13,691 nucleotides of DNA from Candidatus Babeliales bacterium (GTDB lineage: Bacteria > Babelota > Babeliae > Babelales > CAIQNR01). A program made the position numbers and the translations under genes. Below, in pieces: positions 7,120-13,691 of the stretch. A model generated the notes under the pieces. That model was not told the DNA's origin and searched no databases. It saw only the letters and a program-made list of their open reading frames with translations. Each line of letters begins with the position of its first letter. Within the stretch, counting starts at the first letter, position 1. The DNA is taken from assembly GCA_021735725.1 (NCBI GenBank), contig JAIPGS010000015.1, forward strand, positions 1 to 13,691, read 5' to 3'.

Positions 7120-7380
7120 TTATAGAGCTGAAGGAACAACAGAAATGTATTTTCTTCCTCGTGAACCATAATGGAACTTAACCACACCTTCTGCTTTTGC
7201 AAAAATTGTATGATCTTTACCAATTCCTACTAATTTTCCTGGGTGATACTTTGTACCTCTTTGACGTACAATAATTTCTCCACCAGTTACTACTTGGCCT
7301 GCAAAAAGCTTGATACCTAATCTTCTACCAATACTATCGCGACCATTGGACGTGGACCCGCCGGCTTTACTGGTTGCCAT
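7120..7380 (-). CDS. rpmA: 50S ribosomal protein L27
   Basis: The product is 86 residues, a normal length. It begins MATSKAGGSTSNGRDS, the flexible N-terminal tail that reaches the peptidyl-transferase centre; most bacteria have MAHKKAGGS here. The core follows with GRRLGIKLFAGQVV, IIVRQRGTKYHPG and the conserved VGIGKDHTIFA. There is no cleavable N-terminal extension of the Firmicutes type. AAGGA upstream supports the ATG. In most genomes rplU (L21) lies directly before rpmA; here the 519 nt upstream are non-coding, so the pair is split. A gap of 141 nt separates it from secF, so co-transcription is possible but not certain. Confidence 0.97.
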   Translation of the reverse strand: MATSKAGGSTSNGRDSIGRRLGIKLFAGQVVTGGEIIVRQRGTKYHPGKLVGIGKDHTIFAKAEGVVKFHYGSRGRKYISVVPSAL

Positions 7381-7899
7381 GTTTATTCCTTATATTATTT
7401 CTATGGTTTTATAATTTTGACGTAGTTTTAACCTAAATTAAGAATAATCAGATGTTATTTTAACTTTTCCACTAATTACACTATAAAGTATGACATCTCC
7501 ATCCTAGAAAGTCAATAACTCAACAGCAAAAGTAAGTTACTTATTTAAAGATCTCCAAATTTAAATAAATAATTCTCTCTTTATAAGCTCAAAAGCAGCC
7601 TCTGATCACGCCTTAAGAGAAACATAATACCTCTCCCTAAACGCTTTTTATTGTTTAAAATTATCTTTTTTAAGTGTATCCCTTCCTTATTTTTTCTTTT
7701 TATTAAATTTCAATCTTAATTCTTCTTAATCTTTTATGTTTTTCAAGCTACCTGGCCACCATAAAATACCATCCGAACAGCAATTGCGTACAAAAAAATC
7801 ATTCTGCTTATCTTTACACTTCAGTTATTTACTGTTAGGATATAAAATCATTAATAAGTGCTTTTAATGTAATAAATTTTTAAATTTAAGGATTATCAA
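7381..7899. other. Non-coding divergent region between rpmA and the LRR gene
   Basis: This 519-nt gap holds no ORF of note, no tRNA-like cloverleaf and no strong hairpin that I can see. It must contain the rpmA promoter (minus) and that of the LRR gene (plus). The sequence is T-rich on the plus strand around 7620-7745, and includes a short repeated CTTAAT motif near 7713-7731. It could be decayed coding DNA, but I find no recognisable remnant. Confidence 0.5.
7813..7841 (+). promoter_or_regulatory. Possible promoter of the LRR gene
   Basis: TTTACA (7813-7818), a 17-nt spacer and TAGGAT (7836-7841) form an acceptable sigma70-like pair about 60 nt before the start. The overlapping TATAAA (7841-7846) is an alternative -10 box without a matching -35. 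Confidence 0.3.
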
Positions 7900-8832
7900 A
7901 TGAAAAAAATAAAAATAATAGGACTTCTGACAGCAATGCTTTATTGCTCGGCCAATCTAATTATTGCAGTTTCTGTACAAGATTTAATCAATGCTGGAAA
8001 CCTCAACCAATACTACCAGACAACTAACGCCGGAGTAACGCTTAACCTTAGCTCACAAAACCTTAACTCTCTTAAAGGGTTATCAAAACTTCCAGGTAAT
8101 AAAGACATAACCAGCTTAATTTTAAGCAAAAACAAGCTTTCTTCTGATAAGGGACAAGATCTTATTACGCAAATTGCGCCTCTATTCCCGAATTTGAGAT
8201 ATTTAAGTTTAGCGCTCAATAAAGATATTAAAGGAATAAACCCTTATCTCTTCAGTTTAATGCCCTTCCTTAGACGTGTTTTTGCCACAGACACAGGGTT
8301 AACTGAAGTGCCTGATGAAATACTGCAAGATTTAAAAGACAAAAAAGCTCGACAATTTCATTGTAGTGCTACTTGTAGTAACGGAAGAACTCTTACTCCT
8401 GATTATAAAGCAAAAAAACAATTAGATGCTGCTTTAATTCTGCTAGAACTAAGTAAAAGCTGCCCTGCTGCTGAACCATTAGAACTTGGAATTCATTCTG
8501 ATAAATTAAATTCAACAACGACAAAATTAAAAAAATCTTCTAATAGCGCTTTTTCTGATTGGCATAAAACTGATGCATTCAATAAAAGAAGATACCAGTC
8601 ACAAAACCAACAAATAGGGCAGCAAGAATCTGGTGCAGCTTATGAAGATAAAAGACCTTCAAAAAAAAGAAGAAAGGTTGAAAAAACCCCAAACACTATT
8701 GGAAAAAATATTAATAACTGTATCACAGACGGCGCAGAAGCAAATGATGAATCTGAAATTCTTAATCTTGATGAAGAAAATGATTACGACATAGACGACC
8801 CTAAAGGGAAAAGACGAGCTCGTAATCAATAA
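7900..8832 (+). CDS. Secreted leucine-rich-repeat protein with a nuclear-localisation-like motif; candidate host effector
   Basis: The product is 310 residues. A signal peptide (MKKIKIIGLLTAMLYCSANLI, about 1-23) precedes three or four leucine-rich repeats at about 46-140 (for example VTLNLSSQNLNSLKGL, ITSLILSKNKL, LRYLSLALNKDIKGI), capped by a short Cys pair (C155, C159). After a helical linker (about 170-187) the C-terminal third is polar and disordered. It carries KRPSKKRRKV at 251-260, which closely resembles the SV40 large-T nuclear import signal PKKKRKV. A second basic patch, KRR (229-231), could make it bipartite. An acidic run (DEENDYDIDD) and a basic end (KGKRRARNQ) follow. LRRs mediate protein binding. 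AAGGAT seven nt upstream supports the start. The signal peptide plus NLS suggest export and action in a eukaryotic host nucleus; this is inference. Confidence 0.82.
   Translation: MKKIKIIGLLTAMLYCSANLIIAVSVQDLINAGNLNQYYQTTNAGVTLNLSSQNLNSLKGLSKLPGNKDITSLILSKNKLSSDKGQDLITQIAPLFPNLRYLSLALNKDIKGINPYLFSLMPFLRRVFATDTGLTEVPDEILQDLKDKKARQFHCSATCSNGRTLTPDYKAKKQLDAALILLELSKSCPAAEPLELGIHSDKLNSTTTKLKKSSNSAFSDWHKTDAFNKRRYQSQNQQIGQQESGAAYEDKRPSKKRRKVEKTPNTIGKNINNCITDGAEANDESEILNLDEENDYDIDDPKGKRRARNQ
8650..8679 (+). other. Codons for a monopartite NLS-like motif
   Basis: These ten codons encode K-R-P-S-K-K-R-R-K-V, which fits the classical K-K/R-x-K/R importin-alpha motif. The codons are all AAA/AGA/AAG, as expected in AT-rich DNA, so composition raises the chance of Lys runs, but the ending K-R-R-K-V is close to SV40. 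Confidence 0.6.
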
Positions 8833-8850
8833 AAAACCTAAGAACATTTT

Positions 8851-8916
8851 TTAATTAATAAAAAGTAAATGCATTCTGTTATATAAAGCAGAATGCATTT
8901 ACTTTTTATTAATTAA
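8851..8916. terminator. Bidirectional terminator: perfect 28-bp inverted repeat
   Basis: The arms 8851-8878 and 8889-8916 are exact reverse complements around a 10-nt loop. The GC-containing top of the stem lies next to the loop. The AAAAAG / CTTTTT and AT-rich outer arms supply T tracts in both directions. It sits between the convergent LRR gene (stop 8832) and thyX (stop 8922). Confidence 0.85.
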
Positions 8917-8921
8917 TTTTA

Positions 8922-9695
8922 TTATTTATCACCTAACTGAGTAGTCCATTCAGCCAATTGATCTTCCCATTCTTCGCCTTTTAAATGAAATTTTTGCCAT
9001 GCTTTTAATGAGATTGGAAAATGCGGCATAGAAAGTTGCAATAAACCTTTTGCATATTCACGAATTTCTTGCTGAGCTCCATGGCCAAGACGCAATTCCA
9101 TAAAATGCAATAATGAACGTAAGTTTGTTGTAAAAATAAATTCTGTATATGTTGCCACAGGCAAAATTGCACGCGCTTGCTCACGGCACACTCCTGCTTC
9201 CAACATTTTATTATACTGTTCATATGCAGCATCAATTGACGCCTTATATGCCTTTGTCATATCTTCATCTTTAAATCCACCAAAAGAAGATTGACCGTTT
9301 TCTTTATCCTGTAAGCGCCATTCTTTTGGAATATAAAATTCAGTTTTTACTTTTACATATCGATAACTAATTTCATTATACGAATGCATTCTATGACGCA
9401 TCCATTGACGAGCGATAAAAAGAGGACATTTTATTCTAAAAGATAACTGATTATGTTCAAAAGGACTTGAATGATTATGTTCCATTAAAAAATTAATTAA
9501 CTTTTCGTCTCGCTCACTTACTTCATGCGACAAACGCCCATAAGAAACACGTGCGGCATTTGCAATATCAAGATCTGTTCCTGATGCCCGAACAAGCTCA
9601 ATAGAACTGATTCCATCACCTAATGGATCAATTTTATTTTCTTGCTCTGTCCATATTGCACCACTTTGCTTTGCTACATTTTTCTGTTCTTGCAT
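8922..9695 (-). CDS. thyX: Flavin-dependent thymidylate synthase ThyX
   Basis: The product is 257 residues. The ThyX signature RHRx7S is present as R100-H101-R102 ... S110 (RHRMHSYNEIS). Other family blocks are HNHSSPFEHNQLSFRI (73-88), the preceding NAARVSYGR (46-54), EQARAILP (172-179) and NLRSLLHFMELR (191-202). The enzyme makes dTMP from dUMP using methylene-tetrahydrofolate and FAD/NADPH; it replaces ThyA in many bacteria. AAAGGGA about seven nt upstream supports the ATG. The small Cys-rich gene ends 23 nt upstream and polA lies before that, so the three could share a transcript. Transcription stops at the 28-bp inverted repeat. Confidence 0.97.
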   Translation of the reverse strand: MQEQKNVAKQSGAIWTEQENKIDPLGDGISSIELVRASGTDLDIANAARVSYGRLSHEVSERDEKLINFLMEHNHSSPFEHNQLSFRIKCPLFIARQWMRHRMHSYNEISYRYVKVKTEFYIPKEWRLQDKENGQSSFGGFKDEDMTKAYKASIDAAYEQYNKMLEAGVCREQARAILPVATYTEFIFTTNLRSLLHFMELRLGHGAQQEIREYAKGLLQLSMPHFPISLKAWQKFHLKGEEWEDQLAEWTTQLGDK

Positions 9696-9718
9696 AACTT
9701 TTCCCTTTCTTATTTATT

Positions 9719-10075
9719 TTATAAAAATAACATCATAGCAAAAAGTCCGCTGATTCCCAAGGTGGTTCCTACGCAACATACAGTTTTTTGACAACAAGAG
9801 CTCTCTGCATAGCACTTTTGACAGCAATTTTCTTCTTTTTTTTTTGGATTAACAACAATAACTAATTCACTTCTCTTTATTTTTGATTGGTGGAATCTTA
9901 CTTTCTTAACATGTACACCTGGCTGACTGCTCACTAACCGACCCTTTAAAGGAAGAGAAACAAAGCTTCTACTTAAGGGACAAGGAGAAATTTCTTCTTC
10001 TGCGGCATGAGACATAAAAAATGAACTGAATAAAAACAACATTACTACACTTTTTTTTGTTTGTATTATTTTCAT
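9719..10075 (-). CDS. Small secreted Cys-rich protein with C-terminal membrane segment
   Basis: The product is 118 residues with no recognised family. A signal peptide (about 1-24, ending SHA-A) is followed by a basic middle part with VKKVRFHQSKIKRSELVIVV (56-75). A dense cysteine cluster comes next, with the CCQK motif twice (C84-C85, C88, C94-C95, C100-C101). A hydrophobic end (about 101-118) could anchor the protein in a membrane. The plan of signal peptide, Cys cluster and hydrophobic segment recalls the two paralogues at 2169-3418, but the sequences do not clearly align. AAAGGAA six nt upstream supports the start. It is wedged between polA and thyX on the same strand with short gaps, so it is probably translated. 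Function is unknown; a disulphide or metal-bound envelope protein is possible. Confidence 0.7.
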   Translation of the reverse strand: MKIIQTKKSVVMLFLFSSFFMSHAAEEEISPCPLSRSFVSLPLKGRLVSSQPGVHVKKVRFHQSKIKRSELVIVVNPKKKEENCCQKCYAESSCCQKTVCCVGTTLGISGLFAMMLFL

Positions 10076-10127
10076 AATAGTTCCTTTGTGTTGTTTTATT
10101 TTGAAGTCTGTTTAAGAAAATTCCTTA

Positions 10128-12827
10128 CTACTTTACCTCTCTCCAATTGTTTCCCTCATTTACATCTACAATTAATGGAATTTCCCAATCAACTACCGAT
10201 TCAAGAGCTGACTTAATGCTTATTTTTACACTATCAACTTGGCCCTTTGCAACGGTTACTAAAATCTCATCATGAATTTGTAAAAGCATATGAGCATCAA
10301 ACCCTTTTTCTTTTAATACTTTATCAACAGCTATCATCCCCATCTTCATAATTTCTGCGGCGGTTCCTTGAGCAACCGTATTAATAGCAATACGCTTTGC
10401 AAGTTCAAACATATTTTTATTGTGTTCATAAATTCCAGGAACAAGACGTTTTCTTCCATACACCGTTTTTACAAATCCATCTTTTTTTGTTTGTTCAATA
10501 ACAGAATCCATCCACACACGTACTTTTGGATAATGAGCAAAATAAGCATCGATATACTGTTTGGCATCTTTCAATGAAATATCTAAGTCTTTAGAAAGTC
10601 CAAAAGGAGTTAGACCATATAAAATACTAAAATTAATTCGTTTTCCTACTGTTCGTTGCTCTTTTGTTACATTTTTAGGATCAATTTCAAAAAGACCTGC
10701 AGCTGTTTCTGTATGAATATCTCTTCCTGCTAAAAATGCTTGCTTTAAGTTTTCATCTTGAGAAAGATGAGCAAGAACTCGAAGCTCAATTTGTGAATAA
10801 TCAGCAGATATAAACAAGTTGCCTGGTATCGGCTTAAATGCCATTCTGACGGTACTTCCTAAACCTTCAACCGGAATATTTTGCAAGTTAGGTTCTGAAC
10901 TAGAAAGGCGCCCTGTTGCAACGCGTGTTTGACTATAATTAGTATGAATTCGTCCTGTTCGATTATTAATATATTCAGGAAGTGAATCAATATAAGTACT
11001 TTTTAATTTATAAAGTTCACGATACTGTGCAATATATCCAGGAACTGGATGTATTTTTGCAAGCTCTACCAATACTTCATTATCTGTTGAATAACCAGTT
11101 CTTTTCGCACTCTTTTTTTGTGTCGGCAATTGTAAATACTCAAACAAAAGATGCTCAACTTGTTTTGGTGAATTTAAATTAATATCAGAAAAATCTGGGC
11201 CTATTAACCCAAAAATAATTTCTTTAATTTCTTTTAATTTTTTCATAACAACAATATCTAGTTTTCCCAAAACACCCAAATCACAATAAATGCCTCGCGT
11301 TTCCATTTCAAACAAAATCTGCATTGTTGGAAGCTCTACATTAAAATACAAATCTTCCGATTCATTTTTTTTAAGTAATTCTTTTAAGATTGGCCATAAT
11401 CTAAATGTTTGATGTGCATCACCTGCGGCATACTCTGTTGCCTCTTTAAGAGGGACCTGGCCAAAATGCTGTAATTTTTTATCTGTCACCATATGAGCAA
11501 ATGTCAGCATAGGTTCTTGCAAATAATGTTCTGATAAAAATTTTAATGAATTTTTATGCCATTCTTCTTTTATTAAATTTGCAGCAATCAACGTATCAAA
11601 TGTTTGACCTGCAACTTTAATTCCATAATTAAAAAGCACTGATTCATCAAATTTTGCATGATGCGCTATTTTAGAAATTGTTGAATCTTCAAATATTATT
11701 TTTAATTTTTGCAAAACATGCTCACGAGAAAGTTGCACTTCTCCTGTTTCATGAGCACAAGGAATATAATATGCAGTATTTTCTTCTATACAGAAGGAAA
11801 GCCCTACCATATTTGCTGCAAACACATTCACGCTATCTGTTTCTGTGTCATACGCACATAATTTTTTTTCTTGTATTTTTTTAATCAAATCATCTAATTG
11901 AACTTCTGTTGAAATACAAAAATATGAATATCCTTTAACCCCTGATGTTTCGATATTTTTTTGACTTGATTCACCTAATTCTTTTAATAAACTTTTAAAA
12001 TCAAGTTCTTCAAAAAGTGCGCGCGCATTTGCCCATTCATAAAAATTAAATTTTAAATTTTCTGCTTGCACATTTGTTTTATGATACTGCAATAAGAATA
12101 ATTTCAAACTCAAAAATGCATTATCTTTGTTTGCTTCAAGCGCTGAACGAGTTCTTTTTTTTTCTATTTTATCTAAATTATTATACACATCTTCTAAGTC
12201 TTCAAATTGTTGGACTAATTCAAGTGCCCCTTTTTTTCCAACTCCTTTAACTCCTGGAATATTATCAGAAGCATCTCCTAAAAGCGAAAAATAAAATGGC
12301 GCTTTTTTTACAGGAAATCCCATTTTAACTTCAAAAGCAGCTTCATCAATAAGCACATCTTTAAATGAGTCAAAAATCATATTATGAGCATTCAACATTT
12401 GCCCCATATCTTTATCAGACGTCACAATAACAGAATTTCCTCCTGTTTGTTCCCACTCTTTTGCAAGAGAATACATCAAATCATCCGCTTCAATTCCTGG
12501 CTCTGCCAATTGGTGTAACTGTATTGCATCTGCAATTTTAAGAATCCATTCTTTTTGTTCAAATAAATCACTTGGTGGCGCTTGGCGAGTAGCTTTATAT
12601 GCTTCAAACATTTCATGCCGCGTTGTTTTTCCTTTACTATCCCACACAATTGCTAAATGCTTTGGCTTAAAGGTATCAATCAATTTTCTAATCATTTTAC
12701 AAAAACCATAGACCGCCTGTACCGGCTCCCCTTTGGAGGTATGTAATGGACGCAATCCATAATAAGCCCGATACAAAAACGAAGATCCATCAATCAAAAA
12801 TAACGTTTTTTCTGAGTCTATTTTCAT
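10128..12827 (-). CDS. polA: DNA polymerase I
   Basis: The product is 899 residues, a full-length three-domain enzyme. The 5'-3' exonuclease spans about 1-285, with LIDGSSFLYRAYY, EADD (113-116) and the helix-hairpin-helix LLGDASDNIPGVKGVGKKGA (182-201). The 3'-5' proofreading domain is about 300-485, with D327 and E329 (AYDTETD), D394 (HAKFDE), and Y466 to D470 (YAAGD), so all DEDDy residues look present. The polymerase domain carries DYSQIELR (676-683), the O-helix RTVGKRINFSILYG (725-738, F733 at the deoxy-selecting position) and QIHDE (850-854). It fills gaps and removes RNA primers in replication and repair. AAAGGA upstream fixes the start. It is the first gene of the polA, Cys-rich protein, thyX run and is divergent from the GNAT gene. 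Confidence 0.98.
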   Translation of the reverse strand: MKIDSEKTLFLIDGSSFLYRAYYGLRPLHTSKGEPVQAVYGFCKMIRKLIDTFKPKHLAIVWDSKGKTTRHEMFEAYKATRQAPPSDLFEQKEWILKIADAIQLHQLAEPGIEADDLMYSLAKEWEQTGGNSVIVTSDKDMGQMLNAHNMIFDSFKDVLIDEAAFEVKMGFPVKKAPFYFSLLGDASDNIPGVKGVGKKGALELVQQFEDLEDVYNNLDKIEKKRTRSALEANKDNAFLSLKLFLLQYHKTNVQAENLKFNFYEWANARALFEELDFKSLLKELGESSQKNIETSGVKGYSYFCISTEVQLDDLIKKIQEKKLCAYDTETDSVNVFAANMVGLSFCIEENTAYYIPCAHETGEVQLSREHVLQKLKIIFEDSTISKIAHHAKFDESVLFNYGIKVAGQTFDTLIAANLIKEEWHKNSLKFLSEHYLQEPMLTFAHMVTDKKLQHFGQVPLKEATEYAAGDAHQTFRLWPILKELLKKNESEDLYFNVELPTMQILFEMETRGIYCDLGVLGKLDIVVMKKLKEIKEIIFGLIGPDFSDINLNSPKQVEHLLFEYLQLPTQKKSAKRTGYSTDNEVLVELAKIHPVPGYIAQYRELYKLKSTYIDSLPEYINNRTGRIHTNYSQTRVATGRLSSSEPNLQNIPVEGLGSTVRMAFKPIPGNLFISADYSQIELRVLAHLSQDENLKQAFLAGRDIHTETAAGLFEIDPKNVTKEQRTVGKRINFSILYGLTPFGLSKDLDISLKDAKQYIDAYFAHYPKVRVWMDSVIEQTKKDGFVKTVYGRKRLVPGIYEHNKNMFELAKRIAINTVAQGTAAEIMKMGMIAVDKVLKEKGFDAHMLLQIHDEILVTVAKGQVDSVKISIKSALESVVDWEIPLIVDVNEGNNWREVK

Positions 12828-12881
12828 AAAAATCCTTTAAGCAAAAATGAACCTTTGTATCTCTCCCCTTATTTTTAAATC

Positions 12882-12940
12882 AGCTTACACCTCATTATAA
12901 AAAAATAAAACCTCAAATAAGCTCATTAAGCTTACAGAGG
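12882..12940. promoter_or_regulatory. Inverted repeat and candidate polA promoter in the divergent region
   Basis: TAAGCT (12918-12923) and AGCTTA (12929-12934) form a 6-bp stem with a 5-nt loop, flanked by CCTC (12911-12914) and GAGG (12937-12940). A third copy, AGCTTACA, lies at 12882-12889 and repeats 12929-12936. On the minus strand a perfect TATAAT (12899-12894) sits between the copies and could be the polA -10 box. The element may be an operator, or a terminator-like or attenuator hairpin ahead of polA, because T-rich sequence follows it on the minus strand. Confidence 0.4.
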
Positions 12941-13006
12941 CCTTTTGTGCTTTATTTTAAACACTGATAGTCTTAATAAAGGAGATAAGGGTTATTTTGT
13001 TTAAAT

Positions 13007-13010
13007 GGAG
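13007..13010 (+). promoter_or_regulatory. Shine-Dalgarno that decides the GNAT gene start
   Basis: GGAG lies 6 nt before the ATG at 13017. The upstream ATG at 13005 overlaps it and would add four residues (M-E-N-I) before the signal peptide, so the later start is preferred. Confidence 0.7.
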
Positions 13011-13016
13011 AATATT

Positions 13017-13589
13017 ATGAAAAAAATTATAGCTATTTTATTATTAGGTCTTTTTGTTCAACAAACACAAGGAATGAGTTTTATTGCCGCTACGATTCTT
13101 ACAAAACTCTACGAACAACCAAAACCGCAGCGTTTCCGTATCCCCAAAGAATGCGAAGGCTTAATTTCATTTACAAGAGAAATTGAAAAGATAACCCAAG
13201 AAAACATAACCAAAGAAGATGAAAAAGCTTATAATGAATTATTCTTTGAAGGTAATCATCTTTCTTCTGAAATTCAAGAATCTAATAATGCTGTGCGAAT
13301 TAATTCTTGTCTTACTTTTGGAAAAAATACAACCTATAAAGAAACTGCTGGTGTCATGATTTTTAGAGAGCTACCAGAAAACAGAATATTCATTAAGCAT
13401 TTATCTATAAGCAAAAAATATCAGCAAAAGGGTTTTGGAACCCTTCTTTTAGAGTATGTAGAAGCCCTGCCACAAACATCATCAATTTCCCTTTATTCTT
13501 TGCCTGAAGCTCATTTCTTTTATAAAAAAAACGGTTTTATTCCCAATAAACCATTTAGTGTATTTATGGAAAAGAATGTCAAACAATAA
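13017..13589 (+). CDS. Secreted GNAT-family N-acetyltransferase
   Basis: The product is 190 residues from the ATG at 13017. A signal peptide is clear (MKKIIAILLLGLFVQQTQG, 1-19), followed by a linker and a GNAT fold at about 85-190. The acetyl-CoA-binding motif A is visible: FIKHLSISKKYQQKGFGTLL, with Q136-x-x-G139-x-G141 in the P-loop. Motif B-like SLPEAHFFYKKNGFIP (161-176) shows the usual 'residue-A-x-x-F-Y-x-K-x-G-F' pattern. The GNAT family transfers acetyl from acetyl-CoA to amines, including lysines and N-termini. An exported form is unusual because acetyl-CoA is cytosolic, so the protein may act in a host cytosol; this is inference. It is divergent from polA. The target is unknown. 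Confidence 0.8.
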   Translation: MKKIIAILLLGLFVQQTQGMSFIAATILTKLYEQPKPQRFRIPKECEGLISFTREIEKITQENITKEDEKAYNELFFEGNHLSSEIQESNNAVRINSCLTFGKNTTYKETAGVMIFRELPENRIFIKHLSISKKYQQKGFGTLLLEYVEALPQTSSISLYSLPEAHFFYKKNGFIPNKPFSVFMEKNVKQ

Positions 13590-13691
13590 TAACCCTATTA
13601 AATGGATTTATTTTGTTTAATTGGATATATTGCTCATAAATAGTAATTTATAACTTTATATATTTAAGACATTTGCCTTTACATTTTTCAA

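Noticed and set aside
10368..11884. Plus-strand ORFs of 66-69 residues opposite polA
   Set aside because: They are antisense shadows of a well-supported full-length polA with no start signals.
12993..13626. Short similarity between TTATTTTGTTTAA before the GNAT gene and after it (13607-13619)
   Set aside because: It is only 13 nt of low-complexity AT sequence; there are no target-site or element features, so chance is sufficient.
1..13691. CRISPR arrays, tRNA or rRNA genes, insertion sequences
   Set aside because: I looked for regularly spaced repeats, tRNA T-loop sequences and transposase motifs in the gaps and found none.

Overview
The window is AT-rich and gene-dense. It mixes ordinary bacterial housekeeping genes (rho, secF, rpmA, thyX, polA) with small secreted proteins and a polymorphic-toxin locus. 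Five of about fifteen genes start with a clear Sec signal peptide. They include a leucine-rich-repeat protein whose C-terminal half carries a eukaryotic-type nuclear localisation signal, and a GNAT acetyltransferase. This combination points to an intracellular or host-associated bacterium of protists. Candidatus Dependentiae (TM6) fits best, but that is an inference from gene style and composition; no 16S or other marker is present. The Sec signal peptides and SecF show that it is a bacterium with a periplasm or equivalent export route.

Layout. 1-1997 (+): the 3' end of a polymorphic toxin, with one in-frame TAA between its N-terminal part and its EndoU RNase tail. Two tandem paralogous candidate immunity genes follow, separated by a short remnant of a second EndoU C-terminus. 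2169-3418 (-): two tandem paralogous secreted Cys-containing proteins with almost identical leaders and diverged mature parts. 3585-4124 (+): a NUDIX hydrolase. 4228-7380 (-): rpmA, secF and rho, ending in a good intrinsic terminator at 4160-4200. 7381-7899: a non-coding gap. 7900-8832 (+): the secreted LRR protein with an SV40-like NLS. 8851-8916: a perfect 28-bp inverted repeat that probably terminates both this gene and the converging thyX. 8922-12827 (-): polA, a small secreted Cys-rich membrane protein, and thyX, closely spaced and possibly co-transcribed. 12828-13016: a divergent regulatory region with an inverted repeat. 13017-13589 (+): the secreted GNAT acetyltransferase.

How the parts relate. 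The toxin, its immunity genes and the secreted proteins form the interaction layer, directed at competitors or the host. SecF belongs to the export machinery that would help move signal-peptide proteins across the membrane. PolA and ThyX serve DNA replication, repair and dTMP supply. L27 and Rho serve translation and transcription. The most notable observations are the toxin-remnant/immunity duplication, the NLS-bearing secreted LRR protein, the exported acetyltransferase and the N/Q-rich prion-like segment in Rho.
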